NCBI GenBank assembly: GCA_045801465.1
Contig: JBJMSU010000229.1
Coordinates: 1 to 12,729 of the forward strand
Origin: DATFWC01 sp045801465
GTDB taxonomy: Bacteria; Pseudomonadota; Alphaproteobacteria; Rhizobiales; Xanthobacteraceae
Length of the DNA stretch: 12,729 nt
Reading direction: 5' to 3'
Position 1 is the first letter of the stretch. Each line of letters opens with the position of its first letter. Positions 6,536 through 12,729 of this stretch are shown in pieces. The notes beneath the pieces were generated by a model. The model searched no databases. It was not told the origin of the DNA and saw only the letters and a program-made list of their open reading frames with translations. A program made the translations under genes and the position numbers.

Positions 6536-6946
6536 TTACTCACCGGGTCGCCACGGCCGGTAATCGCCGGTCGCGCGCGGACGACGTCCTTGCGCCAGGG
6601 TCGAGCCGCTCGGGCGGTAGGCGGCGGGCGTGCCGGTGAGGTTCGGCCGGTGCGGCTTCTCCCAGGAGTGGGAATGGTATTTCTCCTGCGTCGGCGGCAC
6701 GTCGACGGTGTGATGCAGCCAGCCGTGCCAGCTCGGCGGCACGGTAGAGGCCTCCGTATAGCCGTTGAAGACCACCCAGCGCCGGTCCCACTTCAGCGCC
6801 TTGTCGATCTTGCCGCCGCGGGTGCGGTAGTAGCGGTTGCCGAATTCGTCGTCGCCGACGAGCTCGCCATAGAGCCAGGTCCACAGCTGGGTACCGAACG
6901 TCTGGCCGTTCCACCACGTCAGGAACCGCAGCAGGAAAGTTTTCAT
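6536..6946 (-). CDS. NADH:ubiquinone oxidoreductase accessory subunit NDUFA12 (B17.2) family
   Basis: The 136-residue product matches the alphaproteobacterial homologue of mitochondrial complex I subunit NDUFA12/B17.2, a small accessory subunit on the matrix (here cytoplasmic) arm. Typical features are the N-terminal FLTWWNGQTFGTQLWTWLYGELVGDDEFGNRYYRT, KWDRRWVVFNGYTEASTVPPSWHGWLHHTVD, and the C-terminal EKYHSHSWEKPHRPNLTGTP. ATG 6946 is chosen because GGAAA lies five bases upstream on the minus strand and the protein then begins MKTFLLRFL. Longer in-frame starts reach 7027 but would run into the promoter region. It is divergent from the PRC-barrel gene. The core nuo genes are not in the window. 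Confidence 0.94.
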   Translation of the reverse strand: MKTFLLRFLTWWNGQTFGTQLWTWLYGELVGDDEFGNRYYRTRGGKIDKALKWDRRWVVFNGYTEASTVPPSWHGWLHHTVDVPPTQEKYHSHSWEKPHRPNLTGTPAAYRPSGSTLAQGRRPRATGDYRPWRPGE

Positions 6947-7072
6947 GACCATTTCCGGCAGTCGAAGGGGTGAGGCTTCATGCCACCTCCCCTCCGGTCT
7001 GTCCAGAACTGGACGGAACCCAGCCACCGCCCGGACGTTCTAGAAGTGCTCGGCAACGCGCGGGAGGGTCCG
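6947..7072. promoter_or_regulatory. Divergent promoter region with a 14-bp dyad
   Basis: These 126 bp lie between the NDUFA12 and PRC-barrel starts. A perfect dyad, GTCCAG-AA-CTGGAC, occupies 7001-7014 and extends imperfectly by up to three bases on each side. Its central position fits an operator controlling one or both genes. I see no clear match to a named regulator and no strong promoter boxes. Confidence 0.4.
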
Positions 7073-7462
7073 ATGCGCACTGCAGCAGTCGAAACGGAAG
7101 CCGATCACAAGCCGCATACCTTGATTCCCAGCGACCGTGTCGAGGGCACGGCGGTCCGCCGGTCCAACGGCGAGAAAGTCGGCGAGATCAAGCGCGTGAT
7201 GATCGACAAGGTGAGCGGCAAGGTCGCTTACGCGGTGATGAAGTTCGGCGGCTTCCTCGGCATGGGAGAGAAATATCATCCGCTGCCGTGGGATGCCCTT
7301 CGGTACAACACCGCGCTCGAAGGCTACGAGCTCAACATTCCCGACGAGCAACTGCGCGCCGCCCCGTCCTACGGCACCAGCAGCGAATTCGACTGGGGTG
7401 ATCGCGAACGGGAGCGACGCCTGCACGAATACTACAAGGTTCCGCCCTACTGGGGCGTCTGA
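7073..7462 (+). CDS. Small PRC-barrel domain protein
   Basis: The 129-residue protein carries a PRC-barrel-like domain at about residues 18-90: IPSDRVEGTAVRRSNGEKVGEIKRVMIDKVSGKVAYAVMKFGGFLGMGEKYHPLPW, with the usual alternating short strands and the final PLPWDAL segment. PRC-barrel domains occur in photosynthetic reaction centre H subunits, RimM and many small stress- or membrane-associated proteins. The specific role is unknown. It has no signal peptide or transmembrane segment. ATG 7073 is chosen because GGAGG (7063-7067) is five bases upstream; an in-frame ATG at 6980 is less likely. It ends in a Tyr-rich tail (HEYYKVPPYWGV) and is followed by a strong terminator. Confidence 0.9.
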   Translation: MRTAAVETEADHKPHTLIPSDRVEGTAVRRSNGEKVGEIKRVMIDKVSGKVAYAVMKFGGFLGMGEKYHPLPWDALRYNTALEGYELNIPDEQLRAAPSYGTSSEFDWGDRERERRLHEYYKVPPYWGV

Positions 7463-7520
7463 GCGAAATAAGAGCCCCATTCGGCTGAGAGGGGTCTTAA
7501 GATCCCTGTGGGGCGCTCAC

Positions 7521-7560
7521 GGCGCGCCGATCCTAAAAGATCGGCGCGCCACTTCGTTTT
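7521..7560 (+). terminator. Rho-independent-like terminator after the PRC-barrel gene
   Basis: A perfect 12-bp stem, GGCGCGCCGATC (7521-7532) with GATCGGCGCGCC (7539-7550), encloses the loop CTAAAA. It is followed by a short T-rich run ending TTCGTTTT at 7560. It lies 58 bp after the stop. The T tract is displaced by a few bases, so efficiency is uncertain. Confidence 0.7.
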
Positions 7561-7581
7561 CCGGGTTCGACCCTATCCCAT

Positions 7582-7698
7582 CGTCATGGCCGGGCGAGCG
7601 ATCGCAACAGCGATCGCGAGGGTCGTCCGGCCATCCACGTCTTTGTTTTGGACTCGCTCGGGAAGACGTGGATGCCCGGCACAAGACTGGGCATGACG
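7582..7698. repeat. Palindromic repeat with two hairpins at the PRC/lipocalin junction
   Basis: The 117-bp element starts CGTCATGGCCGGGC (7582-7595) and ends GGGCATGACG (7698), the same ends as at 3849-3954. The first half contains an inner CGATCGC-AACA-GCGATCG palindrome and closes with CCGGCCAT. The second half carries GACGTGGATGCCCGG and the complementary end. Shared ends and the ACGTGGATGCCCG segment show that the two are copies of one family. It sits between two convergent genes. Confidence 0.82.
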
Positions 7699-7729
7699 AC
7701 GTAGGGGGTCTGAGCAACGGCCATTCGCG

Positions 7730-8215
7730 CTAGCTCTCCCGCTCCCAGATCACGATGACGCGCACGACCTTGCCGCCGACGTTCGGGTGCGGCATGGGCG
7801 GGCTCTCGATGAAGAGCCGGTCGCCTTCGAAGCGGATGAAGCGCACCTGCTCGCCGCCCACCCAGGCCTCGTTCCACGCCGCCTCCACCTTGGTGACGAC
7901 CTTGCCGCCTTCGACGCGATAGCGGCCCGTATAGGCGATCATCGTGCGCAGCGCCTGCGCCCGCTCGGCATCGTTCTGCGGCACCTTGCGGCCGTCGGCG
8001 GTGACCAAGGCGAGCCAATGGCCTTGCGCCGTCGCGATCTGCCGGCCCTTGGGGTGCTCGCCGAGCACCGGCGTGCGCTCCTTGGTCTCCGCATCCTCGT
8101 AGACGACCGAGACGAGCCGCCACACGCCGACGACGTTCTTGGCATCACTCGCGTCATCGGCAATGGCCGGCCGCGCGGCCAACAGCAGCAGTAAGACAAG
8201 GACGGTGATGCGCAT
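7730..8215 (-). CDS. Exported lipocalin-like domain protein
   Basis: The 161-residue product has a signal peptide (MRITVLVLLLLLAARPAIA) and a single lipocalin-like beta-barrel domain, from NVVGVWRLVSVVYED (the GxW motif typical of the fold's first strand) through GRYRVEGGKVVTKVEAAWNEAWVGGEQVRFIRFEGDRLFIESPP. Proteins of this type bind small hydrophobic molecules, but the ligand here is unknown. ATG 8215 is chosen because AGGAGG lies about ten bases upstream on the minus strand and a proper signal peptide follows. A longer in-frame start at 8548 would place about 110 Arg-rich residues before the signal peptide and is rejected. It converges on the PRC-barrel gene. Confidence 0.83.
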   Translation of the reverse strand: MRITVLVLLLLLAARPAIADDASDAKNVVGVWRLVSVVYEDAETKERTPVLGEHPKGRQIATAQGHWLALVTADGRKVPQNDAERAQALRTMIAYTGRYRVEGGKVVTKVEAAWNEAWVGGEQVRFIRFEGDRLFIESPPMPHPNVGGKVVRVIVIWERES

Positions 8216-8562
8216 GGGCGGACTTCCTCCTCGCTCGCAGGCTTCGCCTAGCGTGGCGGCTCTTAGCGGCATCTTCAATCTGGATTCGAGAATCACGCGC
8301 GAATCCACTGGCCAGGAATCGATCTTGCCGGCTTTGGGACACCGGCGGAGCGCCAGAGATCTGTCTTGACACGCGCTTCGACTCGCCGCGCGCTGCCTGT
8401 TCTTGTCGCGGACAAACGAACTTTTTCGTTTGACCAAGGCCTTCATGTCGACTCGACGACGGACCGGTGACAGCACGGTAACCCGGGGCCGGTCTGAATC
8501 CGGATGGAGTCTCCGGTGCTTGCCGCGCCGCACCACGACTATCCCCAAAATTCACATGGCAA
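8216..8562. other. Non-coding part of the lipocalin/nrdJ divergent region
   Basis: About 350 bp without a convincing gene. It should contain the minus-strand promoter for the lipocalin-like gene. One clear structure is a perfect 8-bp hairpin, CAAACGAA (8413-8420), loop CTTT, TTCGTTTG (8425-8432), with two more pairs outside a mismatch. An open frame of 75 codons at 8403-8630 runs through the putative nrdJ promoter and looks spurious. Confidence 0.5.
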
Positions 8563-8609
8563 TCACCAGATTTAGACCTATCTTCAAAAGGTCACACTAC
8601 GTATTGACT
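8563..8609 (+). promoter_or_regulatory. Candidate pair of NrdR boxes upstream of nrdJ
   Basis: The sequence ACACTACGTATTGACT at 8594-8609 matches about 12 of 16 positions of the NrdR-box consensus as I remember it (ACACWATATATWGTGT). A weaker copy, TCACCAGATTTAGACC, lies at 8563-8578. The starts are 31 bp apart, with 15 bp between boxes, the arrangement usual for NrdR, the ATP/dATP-sensing repressor of ribonucleotide reductase genes. The downstream box overlaps the putative -35 of nrdJ, which fits repression. Confidence 0.5.
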
Positions 8610-8632
8610 GTAGCGACGAACTTGTCCTAGCC
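8604..8632 (+). promoter_or_regulatory. Putative nrdJ promoter
   Basis: TTGACT (8604-8609) is a good -35 match. A 17-bp spacer leads to CTAGCC (8627-8632), a poor -10. Transcription would start near 8639, giving a leader of about 295 nt before the nrdJ ATG. The weak -10 keeps this tentative. Confidence 0.4.
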
Positions 8633-8639
8633 TTCGGAC

Positions 8640-8930
8640 CGTGCGGCGCGGTGGTGTTCAAGTCCTCGCCGGACACTCCCGAAAGGCTCGCGAGGGGTTC
8701 ACCGGCACGTCAGCCGGGACGCCCGTCCGAGTCTCGAGGGACCACCGCCAATAAGCCGGCGCGCCTCAAGGAGGCCGCCGGAAAGACCAGTAACTGGACG
8801 TCGAACAGGGAAACGAGTGGACGTTTTTGGCAACGACGCGGGCTTAAGGGGCCTGTCCGCGTCGCAGGCGGAAGAGTCCGTGCAGCCCAAGACGGCGGCC
8901 GGCACGGAGAAAGCGGCAAAAAGGGGTGAC
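8640..8930 (+). ncRNA. Structured nrdJ leader of unknown family (candidate)
   Basis: This stretch can fold into several strong elements. An 8-bp closing stem, GCGGTGGT (8648-8655) with ACCACCGC (8741-8748), encloses smaller hairpins such as GGAC-GCCC-GTCC at 8717-8728. Hairpin 8756-8781 has an 11-bp stem broken by one bulged C. CCAGT-A-ACTGG lies near 8787-8797. A 7-bp stem, GACGCGG (8835-8841) with CCGCGTC (8857-8863), comes last. I do not see the adenosylcobalamin riboswitch box GCCAGGAGACC. It could be an unrecognised regulatory leader, or high GC may simply favour such pairs. The nrdJ frame also stays open through it, so an extended protein start (GTG 8817 or 8880) cannot be excluded. Confidence 0.35.
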
Positions 8931-8933
8931 GAG

Positions 8934-11900
8934 ATGCGGATCGAGCGGCGCTATACCAAAGAGGGACAATCGCCTTACGCGGACATCGAGTTCCGCCTCA
9001 CCTCGAGCGAGATCCGCAACCCGGACGGCTCGACCGTGTTCCGGGCCGACGACGTCGAGGTGCCGGCGTTCTGGTCGCAGGTCGCCTCCGACGTGCTGGC
9101 GCAGAAGTATTTTCGCAAGGCCGGCGTCCCGGCACGCCTGAAAAAGATCGAGGAAGAGACCGTCCCGTCATGGCTGTGGCGCTCGGCGGCGGATCCGGAA
9201 GCGCTCGCGCTCCTCGACGAGCCGGCCCGCTTCATCGGCGAGACCTCGGCCAAGCAGGTGTTCGACCGGCTGGCCGGCACCTGGACCTATTGGGGCTGGA
9301 AAGGCGGCTATTTCGACTCCGAAAGCGACGCGCGCGCCTTCTTCGACGAATTGTGCTTCATGCTCGCCATGCAGATGGCGGCGCCCAACTCGCCGCAATG
9401 GTTCAATACCGGGCTCTACTGGGCCTACGGCATCGACGGGCCGAGCCAGGGTCACTTCTACGTCGATTTCAAGACCGGCAAGGTGATGAAATCGAAGTCG
9501 GCCTACGAGCATCCGCAGCCGCATGCCTGCTTCATCCAGAGCATCGCCGACGACCTCGTCAACGAGGGCGGCATCATGGACCTGTGGGTGCGCGAGGCGC
9601 GCCTGTTCAAGTACGGCTCCGGCACCGGCAGCAACTTTTCCCGCCTGCGCGGCGAAGGCGAGAGGCTTTCCGGCGGCGGCAGGTCGTCGGGGCTGATGAG
9701 CTTCCTCAAGATCGGCGACCGCGCCGCCGGCGCCATCAAGTCCGGCGGCACCACCCGGCGCGCCGCCAAGATGGTCATCGTCGACGCCGACCATCCCGAC
9801 ATCGAATCCTTCATCGACTGGAAGGTGATCGAGGAGCAGAAGGTGGCCTCGCTGGTCACCGGCTCGCGCATCAACCAGAAGCACCTGCGCGCCGTGCTGA
9901 AGGCCTGCGTCAACTGCGAAGGGTCGGGCGACGACTGCTTCGATCCCGACAAGAACCCGGTGCTGCGCCGGGAGATCAAGGCGGCGCGCCGGAACCATGT
10001 GGCGGACAACGCCATCCAGCGCGTCATCCAGTTCGCCAAGCAGGGCTACACCGACATCCACTTCCCCACCTACGACACCGACTGGGATTCGGAAGCCTAT
10101 CTCACGGTGTCCGGCCAGAACTCGAACAACTCGGTGCGCGTGACCGATGAGTTCCTGAAAGCCGTGGAGTCCGATGCCGATTGGGATCTGTTCTGGCGCA
10201 CCAAGAGCGGCAAGATCGCCAAGACCGTGAAGGCGCGCGAGCTGTGGGAAAAGATCGGCCATGCCGCCTGGGCCTGCGCCGATCCCGGCCTCCAGTTCCA
10301 CACCACCGTGAACGACTGGCACACCTGCCCGGCGTCGGGGCCGATCCGCGCGTCCAATCCGTGCTCGGAATACATGTTCCTCGACGACACGGCGTGCAAT
10401 CTCGCCTCGCTGAACCTGCTGGCGTTCCGCAAACCTATCAACGTCGTTCCGGGACGCCGCGCGGCGGCGGGCCCGGAACCCATATCCTCCGCGGTGGTCA
10501 TGGATTCCGGGCTCCGGCCGGCGGCCGGCCCCGGAATGACGGGCTTTGATGTGGTCGGCTACGAGCACGCGGTGCGGCTGTGGACGATCGTGCTCGAGAT
10601 GTCCGTGCTGATGGCCCAGTTCCCGTCGCGCGAGATCGCGCAGCTCTCCTACGAATACCGCACGCTGGGCCTCGGCTACGCCAATGTCGGCGGCCTCTTG
10701 ATGTCGGCGGGCATCCCGTACGACTCGGAAGCCGGCCGCGCCATCGCCGGCGCGCTCACCGCCATCATGACCGGCGTCTCCTACGCCACCTCGGCCGAGA
10801 TGGCGGGCCTGCTCGGCGCGTTCCCCGGGTTCAAGAAGAACCGCGACCACATGCTGCGCGTGATGCGCAACCATCGCCGCGCCGCTTACGGCGAGCGCAC
10901 CGGCTACGAGAAGGTGGCAACCCCGCCGGTCCCGCTCGACCACCGCGCCTGCCCGGACCAGGCCCTGATCGAGCACGCCAAGCGCGCCTGGGACCGCGTC
11001 ATCGCGCTCGGCGAGCAGCACGGCTACCGCAATGCCCAGGCGAGCGTGATCGCCCCCACCGGCACCATCGCGCTGGTCATGGACTGCGACACCACCGGCA
11101 TCGAGCCCGACTTCGCCCTGGTGAAGTTCAAGAAGCTCGCCGGCGGCGGCTATTTCAAGATCATCAACCGCGCGGTGCCGGAGGCGTTGCGCGTGCTCGG
11201 CTATCCGGAGCACCAGATCGCCGAGATCGAGGCTTACGCCGTCGGCCACGGCTCGCTCGCCAACTCGCCCGGCATCAATCACACCACGCTCAAGGCCAAG
11301 GGCTTCACCGACGAGGTGATCGCCAAGGTGGACGCCGCGCTGCCCACCGCGTTCGACATCAAGTTCGTCTTCAACAAGTGGACCCTGGGCGAGGAGTTCT
11401 GCCGCGACGTGCTGGGCATCGCGGCTGCCGAGTTCGCCTCCCCGACTTTCGACATGCTCGCCCACGTCGGCTTCACCCGGCGCGAGATCGAGGCGGCGAA
11501 CATCCATGTGTGCGGCGCCATGACGGTGGAAGGCGCGCCGCATCTGAAACCCGAGCACTACGCGGTGTTCGACTGCGCCAACCCGTGCGGGCGCACCGGC
11601 AAGCGCTTCCTCTCGGTCGAGAGCCATATCCGCATGATGGCGGCGGCGCAGCCGTTCATCTCCGGCGCCATCTCCAAGACCATCAACATGCCCAACGAGG
11701 CGACGGTCGAGGACTGCAAGGCCGCCTACCTCATGTCGTGGAAGCTCGCGCTCAAAGCCAACGCGCTCTACCGTGACGGCTCCAAGCTCTCGCAGCCGCT
11801 GCAGTCGCAGCTCATCGCCGACGAGGAGGACGAGGACGAGCTCGAAGCCTTCATCGAGAAGTCGGCCGCGGCGCGCACCGCGAATCTGGCCGAGAAGGTG

Positions 11901-12729
11901 GTGGAGCGGGTGGTCGAGCGCATGGTGGTGCTGCGCGAGCGCGAGCGCATGCCCGACCGCCGCAAGGGCTACACGCAAAAGGCCGTGGTCGGCGGTCATA
12001 AGGTCTATTTAAGAACTGGAGAGTACGAAGATGGGCGTCTCGGTGAGATCTTCATCGATATGCACAAAGAGGGCGCGGCATTCCGCTCGCTCATGAACAA
12101 CTTCGCGATCGCGGTGTCGGTGGGCTTGCAATATGGAGTGCCGCTCGAGGAGTTTGTCGACGCCTTCACCTTCACGCGCTTCGAACCAGCAGGTCCGGTG
12201 CGCGGCAACGAGGCGATCAAGAACGCGACCTCGATCCTCGACTCCATCTTCCGCGAGCTCGCGGTGTCGTACCTGTCGCGCTACGACCTTGCGCATGTCG
12301 ATCCGAGCGAGAACGCGTTCGATGCGCTCGGCAAGGGCGTCGACGAGGGCAAGGCCTCCGCGCCGGCGACCAAGTATCTCTCCAAGGGCCTGACGCGCAG
12401 CCGCACCGACAAGCTGACGGTGATGAGTTCGCATGCTTCTCCCTCACCGGCAGGGGGAGGGTCGGCCGAAGCCCGCGGTGGCGTGGTGACCTCGCTCTCG
12501 AGCCACCGCACCGAAACCGCGGGCGCGACCGCGCTCAAGCTGGAGCCGGAGCAGAAGCTTTCCCCGACGCAGGCGCTCGACGCCCTGCCCTGGGCCAAGG
12601 CCGACACCAAGACCGACAGCAAGACCGAAGCCCGCGCTGCGGCCGCCGAAAAGCGCGCCGAAGCCAAAGCCAAGGGTTACGAGGGCGAGTCCTGCGGGGA
12701 ATGCGGCAACTTCACGCTGGTGCGCAACG
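8934..12729 (+). CDS. nrdJ: Vitamin B12-dependent (class II) ribonucleoside-diphosphate reductase, 3' end outside window
   Basis: This is the large class II enzyme that reduces ribonucleotides to deoxyribonucleotides with adenosylcobalamin, giving DNA precursors with or without oxygen. 1265 residues are visible and the C-terminus is cut off. Start ATG 8934 has AGGGG at 8921-8925. Key residues by family motif: C199 in PHACFIQ and C488 in TACNLASLNL (redox pair), and N475, C477 (thiyl radical) and E479 in NPCSE. The phosphate-binding PTGT is at 708-711. A TSCPD-like domain runs from about 1013 to 1140. The C-terminal zinc ribbon begins with C1254-GE-C1257, so roughly 20 residues are missing. 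Residues 503-536 are encoded by a palindromic repeat, and residues near 1168-1178 may be another. Codon choice changes near 12000-12190. Confidence 0.97.
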   Translation, partial: MRIERRYTKEGQSPYADIEFRLTSSEIRNPDGSTVFRADDVEVPAFWSQVASDVLAQKYFRKAGVPARLKKIEEETVPSWLWRSAADPEALALLDEPARFIGETSAKQVFDRLAGTWTYWGWKGGYFDSESDARAFFDELCFMLAMQMAAPNSPQWFNTGLYWAYGIDGPSQGHFYVDFKTGKVMKSKSAYEHPQPHACFIQSIADDLVNEGGIMDLWVREARLFKYGSGTGSNFSRLRGEGERLSGGGRSSGLMSFLKIGDRAAGAIKSGGTTRRAAKMVIVDADHPDIESFIDWKVIEEQKVASLVTGSRINQKHLRAVLKACVNCEGSGDDCFDPDKNPVLRREIKAARRNHVADNAIQRVIQFAKQGYTDIHFPTYDTDWDSEAYLTVSGQNSNNSVRVTDEFLKAVESDADWDLFWRTKSGKIAKTVKARELWEKIGHAAWACADPGLQFHTTVNDWHTCPASGPIRASNPCSEYMFLDDTACNLASLNLLAFRKPINVVPGRRAAAGPEPISSAVVMDSGLRPAAGPGMTGFDVVGYEHAVRLWTIVLEMSVLMAQFPSREIAQLSYEYRTLGLGYANVGGLLMSAGIPYDSEAGRAIAGALTAIMTGVSYATSAEMAGLLGAFPGFKKNRDHMLRVMRNHRRAAYGERTGYEKVATPPVPLDHRACPDQALIEHAKRAWDRVIALGEQHGYRNAQASVIAPTGTIALVMDCDTTGIEPDFALVKFKKLAGGGYFKIINRAVPEALRVLGYPEHQIAEIEAYAVGHGSLANSPGINHTTLKAKGFTDEVIAKVDAALPTAFDIKFVFNKWTLGEEFCRDVLGIAAAEFASPTFDMLAHVGFTRREIEAANIHVCGAMTVEGAPHLKPEHYAVFDCANPCGRTGKRFLSVESHIRMMAAAQPFISGAISKTINMPNEATVEDCKAAYLMSWKLALKANALYRDGSKLSQPLQSQLIADEEDEDELEAFIEKSAAARTANLAEKVVERVVERMVVLRERERMPDRRKGYTQKAVVGGHKVYLRTGEYEDGRLGEIFIDMHKEGAAFRSLMNNFAIAVSVGLQYGVPLEEFVDAFTFTRFEPAGPVRGNEAIKNATSILDSIFRELAVSYLSRYDLAHVDPSENAFDALGKGVDEGKASAPATKYLSKGLTRSRTDKLTVMSSHASPSPAGGGSAEARGGVVTSLSSHRTETAGATALKLEPEQKLSPTQALDALPWAKADTKTDSKTEARAAAAEKRAEAKAKGYEGESCGECGNFTLVRN
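10442..10541. repeat. 100-bp palindromic element inside the nrdJ reading frame
   Basis: The outer ends CGTCGTTCCGGG (from 10442) and CCCGGAATGACG (ending 10541) are complementary except for one base. The inner box GCCCGGAACCCAT (10471-10483) pairs with ATGGATTCCGGGC (10500-10512) with one mismatch. Each half also folds alone: GTTCCGGG (10446-10453) with CCCGGAAC (10472-10479), and ATTCCGGG with CCCGGAAT in the second half. This is the same two-hairpin plan as the intergenic repeats. It encodes nrdJ residues 503-536 with no stop, a Pro/Gly/Ala-rich peptide placed between NLLAFR and the GFDVVGYEHAVRLW helix. Confidence 0.85.
12436..12467. repeat. Short GC-rich hairpin repeat in the nrdJ C-terminal linker (possible)
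   Basis: CTTCTCCCTCACCGGCAGGG followed by GGAGGGTCGG resembles the common CTCCCTC...GAGGG type repeat of this bacterial group. CCCTC (12441-12445) can pair with GAGGG (12457-12461). It codes residues about 1168-1178 (SPSPAGGGS) in a low-complexity linker before the zinc ribbon. The match is short, so chance is possible. Confidence 0.4.

Noticed and set aside
5478..6563. 361-codon plus-strand frame opposite the DUF2155 gene
   Set aside because: Arg-rich shadow of the proline-rich gene on the other strand.
7565..7581. GGGTTCGACCC resembling a tRNA T arm
   Set aside because: No acceptor, D or anticodon arms fit around it; it lies between a terminator and a repeat.
3849..7698. CRISPR array or insertion sequence from the repeated palindromes
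   Set aside because: Copies are kilobases apart, not regularly spaced, and no transposase or cas gene is present.
7730..8548. Long version of the lipocalin-like gene starting at 8548
   Set aside because: The extra 110 residues are Arg-rich and precede an internal signal peptide; ATG 8215 has a good ribosome site.
8651..8929. 92-codon plus frame upstream of nrdJ
   Set aside because: It overlaps the putative structured leader, has no ribosome site or family resemblance, and its composition is that of chance GC-rich sequence.
8640..8930. Adenosylcobalamin riboswitch before nrdJ
   Set aside because: Expected for a B12-dependent enzyme, but the conserved GCCAGGAGACC-like box and the CCCCCGCAACTGT core were not found by eye.
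9168..11999. Open frame of 943 codons on the minus strand inside nrdJ
   Set aside because: It is antisense to a well-conserved gene, is rich in Arg, Ala, Gly and His, and has no recognisable domain. High GC content with GC-ending codons creates such mirror frames.

Overview
The window looks like core chromosome of a high-GC alphaproteobacterium of the order Hyphomicrobiales, probably near Bradyrhizobium, Rhodopseudomonas or Xanthobacteraceae. The reasons are the high GC content, the gene set (an aroQ-accB-accC cluster, aat, a DUF2155 protein, an NDUFA12-type complex I subunit, a B12-dependent ribonucleotide reductase) and several palindromic repeats of the kind common in that group. Species cannot be fixed from the sequence alone.

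Layout. Positions 1-1131 (+) hold the 3' end of an M48/TPR-type periplasmic protease gene and a complete exported DsbA-like thiol-disulfide oxidoreductase. Positions 1132-1363 are a leader ending in a 25-bp imperfect hairpin, followed on + by aroQ (type II dehydroquinase), accB (biotin carboxyl carrier protein) and accC (biotin carboxylase). A 179-bp palindromic repeat lies between accB and accC. A single-domain response regulator (-) and aat (leucyl/phenylalanyl-tRNA-protein transferase, +) diverge from 4385-4647. Next come a secreted proline-rich DUF2155 protein (-) and an NDUFA12-like complex I accessory subunit (-). The latter diverges from a small PRC-barrel protein (+). A lipocalin-like exported protein (-) and nrdJ (+) diverge from a 718-bp region. 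nrdJ runs off the right edge just before its expected C-terminal end.

The genes are mostly unrelated housekeeping functions: shikimate and fatty-acid synthesis, protein turnover and folding, respiration and deoxynucleotide supply. No obvious defence system, phage or insertion sequence is present.

The most unusual content is the repeats. Each of the three convergent gene junctions (accC/response regulator, aat/DUF2155, PRC/lipocalin) holds a palindromic element. Others sit between accB and accC and downstream of the NDUFA12 gene. One 100-bp two-hairpin element lies inside the nrdJ reading frame and adds about 34 codons without a stop, next to the catalytic cysteine motif. A second, smaller hairpin-like repeat may lie in the nrdJ C-terminal linker. 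nrdJ is preceded by two NrdR-box-like sites spaced 31 bp apart, a promoter-like sequence, and a leader of roughly 295 nt with several strong stems that I cannot assign to a known RNA family.
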